A DNA stretch of 64,000 bases from Nephromyces sp. MM_2019 (lineage: Eukaryota; Apicomplexa; Aconoidasida; Nephromycida): assembly GCA_015657535.1 (NCBI GenBank), contig JADHZB010001111.1:64142-128141 (forward strand), written 5' to 3'. Positions 25,652 through 37,700 of this stretch are shown here, one piece after another; the first letter of the stretch is position 1; every line of letters starts with the position of its first letter. Both the position numbers and the translations under genes were made by a program. The notes under the pieces are model-generated. The model made no database searches, was not told where the DNA came from, and saw nothing but the letters and a program-made list of their open reading frames with translations.

Positions 25652-27900
25652 TTACAATAGCGTCGTCATGTGAGCGTGGTACCCGGCTGTTACACCTAGA
25701 AGTAGCAGTAGTAGAGTTGCTGTGCACGATGGCTATGCGTAACTATTACAGAAGTGCAGCTCAGTAGTTTGAATATTGGAATTTGGCTTGCTATATAAAA
25801 CTACATCGCAACCGAAAGCAACGCTGAAGAGGAAGCTCAATCCGTGCCTTTCATTCACCCAGATTGTACCATACTCTGTTAAGGTCATTTCAACCTGCAA
25901 GGACTACGTACCCCTAGCTTTCCCTGTATTTTCGTTTGAACTGGTGTACTTTAAACTCTGGTACGCGCAAAAGCCTACAAGTCCGTCAGGAGGGGCACCT
26001 ACATTGTCAATAGCTTTTACAGAATGCTGGCATTCAGTAGGAACAAGTCTGGTATTTATACAGCGTAATAATGGAATAGCCATAGCGTTAGCACAACATG
26101 AGAGGTCGTTAGCCTGAACGCCACTGCACAATGCGCTACTGGAAAAGTTTGATGTCGGCACAGGAATGATATCTGTCTGCAAATACTTCACTCGGAAATG
26201 GGGAACATTTGGTACAGCATATAAGATTAATCCCATTAGCTTCTTGATTTAACCAAATGCCATTCGATATTAAAGCATGCAACTAGCGTTGGACAAAGGA
26301 CAAAACACCCCTTGTGTAGCTGAAACACTTTTTGAGCTTGGAGAGACATTTTTAGAGATAGCACGATGCCAAATCAACTTTTTGCCCAGGGTAAAGAGCC
26401 TTAAAAATAGTCCAGCCATGAATGAACTGCTTCAGGTAATACAATAAAGTGGAACAATAAATAAAATTAATCATGCGCAACTTTTTTCAGTATCTTTAAT
26501 AAAAAAAAGATCCATCCTCTTTCAGCGAGAATATTTCTAAAGCCAGCAACAGCTTCTAGCTAGATGAAAAATCATACATAACGGTCTTTTTGGGCCCATT
26601 TTTCCCGTCGCATCTTGCCACAAGGGGAAAAGCATGAAAATAAGGTGAATAACGACACTCCAAATCATTGCCTGTTATGCTTTTGCTATCGCTGGTCTTC
26701 ATGTGCGCAACTTTTGAAATCTTACGTCAAATGGCATGCAACTTTTTCCCGGCTTTGGCTCATTACCTTAAATTGAAATTATGAACCGCTTTCAGCACTT
26801 TCAATGTCCTTATAAACCTTTTCCAAAAGTTAAGCCTATAGCTCCTCGAGGCTTCTACGTACGAAATACCATTAAGAAAATGGCACACAAATATTAACGT
26901 GAAGGAAATGATCAATCCTATGGCAAAAAAAATTCCTCAGGTATGCTGAGCCTTCATCTTTTCTTTATCCTGTTTTGCTACAGCTCCTCTATACCATAAA
27001 TTGCTCCACTTTTCTGGAGAGTAGCATCGTTTGAGAGAGTAATCTCCTTTCCGGTTGCGTAGACTAGATTCATTTTTTCTACTATTACCACGTGATCAAT
27101 GGAATAAAAGAGAAAAATCCAATACACAACGTGAACAACCAGTACCAGAGCCACAAGGACGATGAAAGGTGTAACGCTATATCAACCATACGGTGGGTAA
27201 GCTAGCTTGTACAGAATTGCTCGCGTACAAGTAGATTCTCACAAAGTTTCAATGCGAGATATTCGGGTATCTACGCTAATTATACTGCAAGAACTAAGTG
27301 TGCACTTCAAAGTAAGAGCAGAAATGAGTAGCATAAAAAGGCCTGGGGAAATATGTGGTACCCATCCTACTTTTCTCCATGAGGCATAAAGGGAGGTATA
27401 AACAGCCTATAAGCTCCATGCTAAATGCGCTCTAGCCATAGCTGGAAAATGCAAAGTTATATCATTGCATGGATTGTACGTAAGCCGTGTCTCAGGCTCT
27501 ACATATATTGGATAGGAACAGAATCCGGACAAAAATATCACCCAGCTATTCATCTGCGAGAAGCTCAACAACTCAAATACCATTAACGTAACATTAGGAA
27601 ATACAGCTCTTCCGGAGGTGGAGCACAATAGTACTACTGCACCATTCATCTACACGAATGCACATCTTTTTTTAAATGCTACATTACCTTCTTGAATATC
27701 AGAGAAGTGTTCTCTATTAAAAAGCACTCACACATACTACCAAATAAACTCAAAGGGTATGAACAAAATAAAATCCAGAGAATTGCACGCTTTTCGACAA
27801 AAAAGACAAAAGCAGGGTGACAAAGCATCGTCCAAATTTGCATCCAGTGCTGAGTACGTGCAACAATGCTTCGCGCCGCACCATATGTGTACTTCAGGAC
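25652..27900 (-). CDS. Multipass membrane protein, family not recognised (5' end missing)
   Basis: Five consecutive exons agree in phase and read as membrane protein: 27688-27900, 27503-27649, 27243-27406, 26995-27176 and 26767-26917. Membrane segments include PAFVFFVEKRAILWILFCSY, NSWVIFLSGFCSYPIYAVY, PGLFMLLISALTLKC, TPFIVLVALVLVVHVVYWI and LIISFTLIFVCHFLNGISYV. The last is followed by a very basic helix (FWKRFIRTLKVLKAVHNF) that should face the cytosol. Downstream, 25979-26236 (Cys-rich, with LSCCANAMAIPLLRC), 25813-25894 and 25652-25695 (ending TAA) form a second phase-consistent chain that is probably the C-terminus of the same gene. The link across 26237-26766 is unresolved, so it could be a separate small gene. 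The region 27.9-28.2 kb may hold an earlier exon. I cannot name a family; a channel, transporter or receptor is possible. The exon at 27503-27649 begins with ATG, but it is in phase with the one before. Confidence 0.6.
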
Positions 27901-28393
27901 CTGATAAAAACCAAATATTCAGGCCGCATTGAAATAACCGATTACCAAAGAAAATCAAACAATTCCGCGCACCCAAGAGTACATACACTACTCATGTCTT
28001 AATGGCGTCAAAACAGCATTAGGTTGATCAGCCATTTTCCTCTTAAACAAAATAAAGCGTTTACAATTCGATATGCGGCTCATCTTTAAAGCAAAAATAT
28101 TGGTTTCAAATGACTCGACGCCATGTGAAGCATTAAGCGATTTTATAAGCGTAAAGCCTTGTGAAGGAAGCCAATTCACTGGCAGCTAGTTTAGCACAAA
28201 ATTGCTGCATTAAAAAAGGTTATGCAAATAGTCCAACAGCAAGGTGCTCATATATATGCTAATAATCGTGGCCATAAAATAGCAACACTCGGTGTGACCC
28301 GTTCACAAAAGCTCTAAAAATGGGGATTCCGGCACTATACAGAAGTTCAATGAATGTCATCAAGATGATTGCAGAAAAATTGCAATTCAGTCA

Positions 28394-28423
28394 TATTATG
28401 CAGTATTATGCAGTAATATGCAG
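28394..28423. repeat. 10-bp tandem repeat, 3 copies
   Basis: Two exact tattatgcag units are followed by taatatgcag. They lie between the multipass gene and the end of the TPR/J-domain gene. The rest of 28.2-28.77 kb holds nothing I recognise. Confidence 0.85.
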
Positions 28424-28770
28424 TAGCTGGTGTACATATACATCCTTTTTAGAAATCCTCCTGGTTTAGAAGAGTTCCTTAAGAAAATAACACGCTCTAC
28501 ATCAATTTTTTGACCCACAGCATTGACAAAAAAATCTATTTTACTCTTCCAAGATGTCGCCATATCTCACCTGCATTCAACGAGTGCTGCATGATGCACA
28601 TACCGCTCTACGCTAATTGAGCTGGGAAATCAGCAAAAGCAGAAACCATTCGGCTCTAATCAAAAAATGCAAGAAAATAGAGTTAAGAAGTATTTCCTGT
28701 TCAAGACGCTCGTTTCGCAAAATAACCATCATAGTTATAATACTGGTATTAACATATTACTGAAGTGGCT

Positions 28771-31700
28771 TTAGAAAGCTTGGTACTTCACAGATTCAGA
28801 TTCGCTACTGCAATATTCCGAATCCTCAACAATGGCGGAATATGATGAACTCGAGCTGTCTTCATCTAAATCCTTAGACGGGAGATCTTTCCTACTTACC
28901 CTCTTTGCGTAAAGCTCGTTTATACCGGGAGATGAAAGGCTATCAGAGGCATCTTCTAAGCTATCCGACCTATCTTCAGAATTATAACATTCACTAGAGT
29001 CGTCACTCATACACCTCTCAGGCGACTGCTGGGGGTACAAAAACTTTTCTTTGTCATTCAAGCTACCGTCAGGTAGTAGTGGCTGCCTAGATGGCGTGTC
29101 TGTATTATTTACATAGTATATATAATCTGGGGGATTGCTCGTCGCTGCTAAGCTGGAAAGCGGCGGAGGAGCATGCAACAATCCTTGAAGCTCAGAGCTT
29201 TCTACCGAAGCTGCAAAAACTATATCATCTAAATCATCACTATATTTTCCGCCGTCACTTACATCACATCTAGACTTTACCGAGTTGCTAGTTTCACTTG
29301 ATTCACTTTCTCCAGGGTTCTCTTCACCTGCTTCAAGACATTCTTCACCTACAACTTTAGAAACACTTGGTTCGTAAGGATTTTTGCTATGTCTAGCTGG
29401 TTGATACTCAAAAAGTGGAAAAGAGGCAGTAGCGTCCTGCATAAACCCCGCAGGTGGGAAAAGAGCCGAAAGTGAGGCAGAACCGATAGAATCAATATGG
29501 GCTTTCTCATTCCCCATCGTGTTAACAGTGGTGGTAGTAGTCTCCTCCGCTTCACGACCTTGAATATATTTTGCCTCACCATCAACAGTTGAACCGCACG
29601 ATACATGCATAGATTCAAAGCTGTCCATCTTTGTCGGCTCAGAAATCTCTTCTTTCGCAGGACGTGTGAGGGTTTCAATTTGGATATCTTGGAAAATTCC
29701 AAAAGTATCAGAATCCCCCACAATATGGTCAACAGAATTTTGTTCAAAAGGAGCTGGAATGTCTGAATTTGCTGGTTTTTCCTTGTTCCCTGGGATTTGA
29801 GGGGGTAAAGGGCTATTTTCAGCCGGATTTATTTTGCTAGAATGAGACACAGTGGTTACATTTTTCTTCTTACTAACTACGGGCCTCGGAGGCTTTTCCT
29901 GACTGCTAGAGGGTGCTCTTCCTTTTTGAAGCTGAGCCTTCTCGGAGTCAAGATGAATAAGCAAACTCGCATCAAACGGTGAACCGCTGGCTCCTGAACC
30001 TGTCCCCGTATGAGCATCAGAACTAGCCTTTACTTCAACTTTTTCACTCTGCCCTACTGACTTATCAGCAGATGGGGATACAAAAGCACCATTAGCAGAA
30101 GAGTCTTCACGTTCCTTAGGAGTTTCCTTAGACTCCTTTTTCCCCGAAGATGGCATAGGCGAACAATCAATAAAAATCGTCTCTTCCTGCTTCTTACTTT
30201 GCAATTTCCCACTAGTCACAGAGTCATCCTCTGACTGCGTTTCTGAAGACTCCATCCGCCGGCCTGCTGATTCAACTCGAATATTTGCAGTTTGACTAAA
30301 AGCTTGTTTCCCAGATTTTGCAAAAGATGATGCTGTGGCCTTTTTCACAGGTTCTGCAGCAAGCAATGCATTTCTGATATCTTCCAGTGATGCATTCTTC
30401 TCATCAATTTTTGAATGAATCAGACGTATCTCCCGTGTAACCACGCTAATCTGCGAAATGTAACTATTTGAGAATACTTGGGAAGAAGCTGTCTTTTTTT
30501 CCAGCTCGGCAAGCTCGCTGAGCTTCTCAGCCTTTTGTGACATTAAGCTATCTACAGACTTTATAGTGCTTAATTTCAAGGCGTCTAATCGCTCTTTCGA
30601 CATCTTGCTGTAATCTGGACTCACAGCCTCCGCACCACGGACTGTTGATGAGGATTTGGGGGAATTACTCGGAGGAGTTACCGAACTAGGAGATTTCATC
30701 GCAGGACTTGCAGCCTTGCGGCTATCAGCTTTAGCAACAGGCACTGCAGATCCCAACTGGGGAGAAGCAGCAACCGAAGTAACTTTGGTATTCTTCTTGG
30801 GAGCACTCTTACCTAGCGCAGCCCGAGTTGCTTCATCGGTAGGGGGGCTGACCGGACTTGCAGGTTTACTGATCTTTGGGGATGCTAAAGGTGATGGTGA
30901 CCACGTTTTTGGGGCAGGGGAAGAAGCCTTAGCCGTAGTGTGTGTAGGAGATATATAGGGTGTCTCTCGCTTCATGCTTTCCAACCTTCTATTTTCCGCA
31001 CTTAATAAATAGTCCTTTGCTTTAAGGATACTGATGCGATATGGAGATACGAATGATACGATGTTAACAGGAATTATTGACGATGATGCAAACAAGGCTA
31101 TTAAATTTATGCTCTTAAAACGTAGTAAAAAGGCAAATTATCGTGAAAAAAATGCAAATCTCAGTAGTCACGTTGAGCAGATGGTGGATGGAAGGGATAG
31201 TGAAAGCTGCACATTGAAAAGAGAAAAATAAGACTTTTTGATTGAAAGGAGTTGATTATAGTCCAACAAAAAGTAAGAAAAGCTGATATATCGCACTTTT
31301 TTGACATGAAAAAGTACACATCTCATTGAATTCGTTCGTCGCTATTCAGTAATCCTACCGCGCCTAGCTTATCGTCAAGAATGCATTATAGTCATACCCA
31401 AAACGCTAAAATGTTTGTAGTTAATAAAAAAAAAGCGAACAAGTTCTGAAAATAAAGCTAAATCGTATTAACACGGTATTTGCAAGCTAATGAAGCGAAA
31501 AATTCCTTTCAAGAATCGATGCCAACATATTTCTTCGACAGATTTCCACTGTAGTATAGCAGAGAGTCAATCGTAGAGCTATCGAGTAAACACTAGTAGC
31601 AAAAGAACATGCACACGATCCACCAATTTGAATTTTAAAAAAGAATTTGCGAATTTACCGTTTAAAATGATTTTCATGCCTCTTCCTGATATCCGCACTC

Positions 31701-34700
31701 TCTTTGTTTGCTGCTTTATCGGGGTGCCAGATGACGCAAAGTCGATTAAATGCCTAAGAAACAATCGTTTCAAGGTATGAAACCCTTGATATTCACTTAA
31801 AGTATGGCCGGTATCGCAGCGCATAACAGCATTTTACGCGCAAAAATGGCACCTCTAGAGCGTTACCAGCGAAAATATTATTCAAAAGAAAAGAAAACGA
31901 AAAATCGTTGCAGGTGTGTGCGCTGCTAAGCTTAAAAGAGTGCGGGCCTATGTGTGTGGGTGTGTGTGAATGGTGTTTTCACCAGGAAGTAGATTGAAAT
32001 ATTTCAGTGTGTACTCCTGGGAGTTGAAGTACTGTTTGTTTTTGATATTTTGGATTCTTCTTTCATAAAGTTTTGATAGTCGTGGTGCCTATATTATACT
32101 GGGAATCGCTAGTAAACATAGCAAATTCAAATCAAGTGGAATCGCCACTTCTCAGGTTGATATTTTAACATTCCCAGAAGGCCGTTCATATGTAGAAAGC
32201 TTTTTAACGCATGAAGAAACGATAGCTCAACCCACGGGACTAACAACTGGAGCGCATGATGAACACACCCCAAAATCTACAAAATGTTTCTACGGGGAAG
32301 CTCATAATCGAGCAAAATTCACTCATCAATAGACTGGAATCAACTCTGATGGTTGTCAGATCTACACTAAATAAAGGCTTTAAGAATAACTTTATTAACC
32401 AGAAAAACCCACGGTGCAGCAGAGTATTTTCAAGGCATTTTTGCTGCTATTAGCGTGAACAGTTGGCATAAAAAACTGTCAAATGTATGAACCTTCCTAA
32501 CAAACTCCAGCTGAGATTCATTATCAACAAAAGTCAGCGGCTTCAAGAGCCTATTCATATTTTCCAACCTCAGCAGCTTATCCCCCCCCAGGGGTATTTA
32601 CACCCACTCCCTCATCCTCATACACTCTGTATAACAAATATCTAAATCTCGACAGCAAAAGCTACATAAAACTCCACTGTTACCGAATTGATTATAGCCA
32701 CAAAAAAAAAGTCACTAATTCTCACAACAGAAAGAGCAAAAAAGATACAAAATAGCACATAAAAAAAGCTAGTAAAGCTGCCACTAACTTGCTTAACTTC
32801 TGCAAGCTCACTAGCTCGAGGTATACCCAGTACTTGGAACATAGTGGCATTTTGCTGGTCTCGCAGATACTTCATTCTGGCAGTAAAACCGACAAAAAAT
32901 GCAAATAATTCCTTCAATTTAAAAACAAAAATCTTCTCTTTATATGAGAAGGAAATGTAAGTAATCATCAAGAATGCAAATTTTCCTTGCGAGACAAAAC
33001 CGCCCGTTCATCCTGTCAAGGCCCCTTGTGTGCTTCATATAAGAAGCAAACAAAACAGCGGAAAACGCGAATAATTCGCAAAGAAAAAGTTTTGAAAAAA
33101 AACCAAGTCGACAACAAAGTGAGTGCAACTCTCTCAAAATCGGTAAAACAAAAACCTTGAATTCTCTACCAATTTTTAACACCACAAACAGCTTTAACGT
33201 TAACCGTTTTTTGAAACAAATCTTAGATACTTTTTCCTCTGAAAAATTATTATTTTCTATAAAAAACTGCCTTTTATGGGGTTTATATTCGTAGATTTAT
33301 CAATCAAAAGTCAAAAACAATTAGCACACAAGATGTTTCTGCCAATGCGTGAAAAAAACTGTATTCAACACTTAACGATACATTCACAATCTCATAGAAC
33401 ACCAATGCTTCACGCAGAAATCAGAGTTAAAAGTATTTTGCCTTGAGATGAAAAATACAAGAAAAATAACACACACGCATCAGATGAAAGCGAGAGGGTG
33501 AATAAAACTAAGACAACCAGAAGGCTACAGGGTAAGTAAGACACACACAACCGGTTATCCAACTATAAGAATAGCAAAACCTATAGCGAAGTAGTGAGAG
33601 AGGCTTACTTTTGATCGTTAGCAGTGCTGCTGACTACTTCATTCAATCGCTGGCACATTGCCAGAGCGGAAGGCCAGTCATAAAGGAGTTCATAGGCCTA
33701 AAAATTTGAGAGTTGCAAGGTTTAAAAAGTGGCACACACAAAATTTATAGTTAATAAGCTTACTACTACCATACACAGATACACACACGCAACATAAGTT
33801 ATCAGCTATCGAAGCAATTTAGCAGCATTCTATCCTACCACACACAGACACACACACACAGCATAAGTTATCAGCTACTAAATGAACTGCTAGATTCAAT
33901 TTTTTTCACATTCCCACTAGCTTAGCAACATCCAACAAAAATCAACCAGCCAAAGTTCTACTGTGCGCGTGTCATTGCAAAATTCCAAGAATTGCTCAGC
34001 ACGGTAAATCGAATACCAAACTGACTGCTGATTCGATTCCTTGATTGTAAAAACAGCAAGCCTCTGACACACACCAAATCAGCTGGAAGTCAGCAGCGTA
34101 AAGCCACTCGCAAGAGCCAATCGCAGTTAAATTTAACATATACTAGAGATACGCAAAAACTGAAGAAGAAAACACAACAAAAGACTTTAGAAGCTACCCA
34201 AATATTCTGCCCTAGCAAATGCTCAAGACTGAAAAAAAACTGCTTTCAAGCGAAAAATCAGAGAATCTGTGAAAAGGTCAAAGCAAAGGAATAAAAAAAG
34301 AGAAAAACAGCAGTCTGTAGTTTCATCCCGCGTTTATAAAGGATAATAACACACATAACAGCGTATACCCAAAAGTAAAAGTGTTACGCAGCAGAAAAAT
34401 CCGTGGCAAGTTATTCACCTCATGTTTATATCGATAGAGTTCTTGAAATCTGCCGAATGTACATACACCTAATCCCTCAAGAATAGCAAAAAAAACTCAC
34501 CTGTATGGCAGTAGCGTAGGAATTTGAATAGCGAGGGGTAGTGCTTATACATTCCTCACAGCAAGCAATCGCCTCCATCCACCTGTTTACATGCATCAAG
34601 GACCTAGCCTAAAGGGAAGAATACAATGAATCAAAACTTGTAACCAGGGGATTACCATACGAAACTGTGTTAATCAAAATTCCTTCTCTTTGAAGAAACA

Positions 34701-37700
34701 GCAAAGGGCTAGAAAAACTGTAGTTAGAAGAAGAGAGCAAGTGAAGAAATTAGACGATAAATTTGATAAAAAAATTACAAGAAATAGTCAAAATTCAAGA
34801 TAAAACTTGCTTATCAAGCAAAAAAAAGCGAAAAAGTTCGCCAGAAAACAACTTTTTCAGGGAAATAAACTTCAAAAATGCCACAGAAACCTCAGAAAAC
34901 AAAGAAATTGGAAGATGCTTTTACAAGAAATACAAAAATCTCAGGGAAAAAATGCATCATCAATACATAGAGCAATAATAGCACCAAACTCGCTCCAAAC
35001 TCACAATCGAATCAAAAAGTTCAAATATTCTGTTGTGAGGGGCTAATATCGTTGATTTTCTCACAATTTAATACTAAAAATTGCATCTTTTCAGAGAGAA
35101 GCCGTGAAAAATACAAATGCAGCGACGTCGCACACCATTATCTACCCAACAAACACACGATGTTAACACATAAAAAGTTAATCAAAACAGCAAATTGCCG
35201 CAAAGTATTCCAAAATCTAGAATTTGAAACAGAGAACCAAATCCTACAGCATATACTCCAAAGAGAGCCAAACAAATAACGGAAAATTGGCAAAAACAAT
35301 GTAATTTTCTAAAAAAAACAGCTAAACTATCGCCATTCAAACGAGAAATATCTAATTCAACACCTAAAAAGTAGAGATTTCGACAATATTTCGGTCAGAG
35401 GAGAAGAAGACGGCATGAAGACTGATAAAATAAGACATCACAAACACTGCACCACACAAATATCCTTCTAGAAGCAGATTAAATCTGATTTGTTTCACCC
35501 AAAAAGTTGCTAAATTTAATCCAAATAAGAAAGTTAATCTCAAGAAAACGGTATTGCTTGAATTCCTACATTAATCTGCAACTAAAAACTTAAAAAAAAT
35601 CCACACTTTCCACAATATGCATCATTTATCATACATCTTCTTCTAATGATGAAACCTTCATACACTTTTCATTGTTTTATCCTGCTGCACACACCTTATT
35701 ATACTGAAGCTTTGCCATATTATCGTTAAAATGTGCTGGGATTTTTCCAGAGTAGTTGGAAGAAGCAAGAGTCTGATATTCTATCGCCTTCTCATAAGTA
35801 TCCAACGCCTCTTGATACATGCTCGACTTGTAATACGTAGAAGCCTAGACAGGAAAATTGCAAGAGCTTAACCACCGGCTTATATGGAGGAAAAATTTCT
35901 AATTTATATGCAGCAATAGTAATATTATTAGTGTATATATGTTCTATTTCATGATTTTGCACACACACATGCACACACACACTAGAGAGTTCTGGAGTTG
36001 CCAAAGGCCAGCAGAAGATGATGATTTGGCAATGAATTAGAGATTCGTAAACAATTGTAGAGTTGGGCATATGAAGCAGGCTAGCACACACAAAACTATG
36101 CTAAATTGCTTATCTCTCCACAGCTGAAGAGCGCTTCATTTAACTGCTTAGACGCTCAAGGTATCCAACTTAATGCATGAGCTGCAAGGCAGCACGCATA
36201 TGACGCAGACTCTGAAACACTTCTTGCCAAACCCACAAAACCCCTCCACCCTCCCCCATCCCCGCCCACCCCAAAAAAGCCACCCCCACCCAGTTACCCT
36301 TTCTCAACACTAAAACAACTACACACAGATAAGCTTTAAACTAAACAAGCAAGCCAATCGCGTAATAAACTTTTATTCGGCAAAAGAAAATGCTGAGTAA
36401 AGCCACACAATAAAAACTCCAAAAAAGCATACAAAATGGGAAGAAACAGCTTTTCATCGCTCCTTACTGAAGCTGTCAATAAGGAAAAAAAACCAAAGCA
36501 AAGCCAAAAAAACACGTCTTTTCTGCTTCTAATCACAACAGAGGAGCCTCGCGAAAAATCAAGTTGAATGCGCCAAGCAATTCCAACACTTTTATTAGTT
36601 AAAGCATCAAAAACAGCAGGAAAAAGTACAAAAACGATGGAATCTAGTCTTAGAGAAGAAAAGGAGTGAAAAAATGCCAACGTATTGTGGGGAAAAAGGG
36701 GGGTTCTGGAAAATACAGATGACTGAGAGGAAGTGAAGATAAGGACTAGAAGGTGTGTGGGGGTGTGTGTGGGGGTGTGTGTGGGGGTGTATTGGTACGT
36801 GGGTTGTTCTCAAAGAGGATGCACATGATAATGAATCCAACTACATTATATGTGTGTGTGGGTATGTGGGTTTTTTCCCAAAGAAGACGCTCATTGATCG
36901 ACAACACACTTGTTAATTCCTTCAACACCACTGAGTGGCTAAAAGAGCACCTTTGGAAGGAAAATAGCAGCAGTACGCAGTTTCTTATAGGGTATCACAT
37001 TACAAAGAAGGTGCAGAGGAATACGGCGATTATACAAATCGTGCGAACAATCACACATCAGACCATGAAATATAGCACACCTTCAAGAACTCAATCAAGC
37101 CAACACATCATACCCACACACACACACATTGCATGCAAAACAAAGTGAAAAGTTAGACGAATAAAACAGAAAAAAAAGGTGTTCTATCATTCTGCATACA
37201 AATACTCCGAAAAAACGTGGTAACTACACGGAGCTTCGCTACTCACCTCGTAGGAGTAAGACAGCACAATCGCAGTGAATAGCTTCCCACGGAAAGAATC
37301 ATCAACTAAATCAAGAGACGTCTTTCCGGCTAAATTCTTACTCTCAAGGCAGCGAGTAAACTTCTCCTGCGTCAGAAAAAAATCCAGGAGACGGCTCTCC
37401 TTCCTAATTGCAAACAAAGCCAGATTCAAGTTAAATAAAATACTTTTGCATCCTCTCATGCTTTCGCGAAATGAGGGAAAAAAAACTCGCACACAAAAAA
37501 AACTAGCATAGAGCGTGCTATAGGCATTTTGTAGCACATCATCACACATATAAAAAAACGGCACAAGAACTGCTCATAATCTAATGAAAGTTAAGTCATG
37601 AAAAGGAGAGAAATGAGCTAAGACCAGCTAAAAAAGCAAAACTCACCGGTATACCGCAAAATGCCATAAAGTATCCAAAGTATCGTTATCCCTTATCTCA

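Noticed and set aside
25895..25911. A possible 17-nt intron (gtacgtag to ttgcag)
   Set aside because: Removing it gives a stop at once. A longer intron from the 25978 donor keeps the frame.
25776..26117. Plus-strand 113-codon open frame
   Set aside because: The minus strand of the same stretch has a longer frame with Cys-rich protein character and matching splice sites, so the plus frame is probably a shadow.
27403..27502. Possible stop-codon readthrough: the frame continues in register through a TAG at 27407-27409
   Set aside because: The TAG is the end of a normal GT-AG intron (GTAGAG to TTATAG). In-frame YAG acceptors are expected by chance, and no other gene here needs a reassigned stop.
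30656..30958. Plus-strand 100-codon open frame opposite the tail of the TPR/J gene
   Set aside because: It is antisense to the Ser/Pro-rich coding exon; its Gly/Ala/Val-rich reading is the mirror of the Ser-Pro codons.
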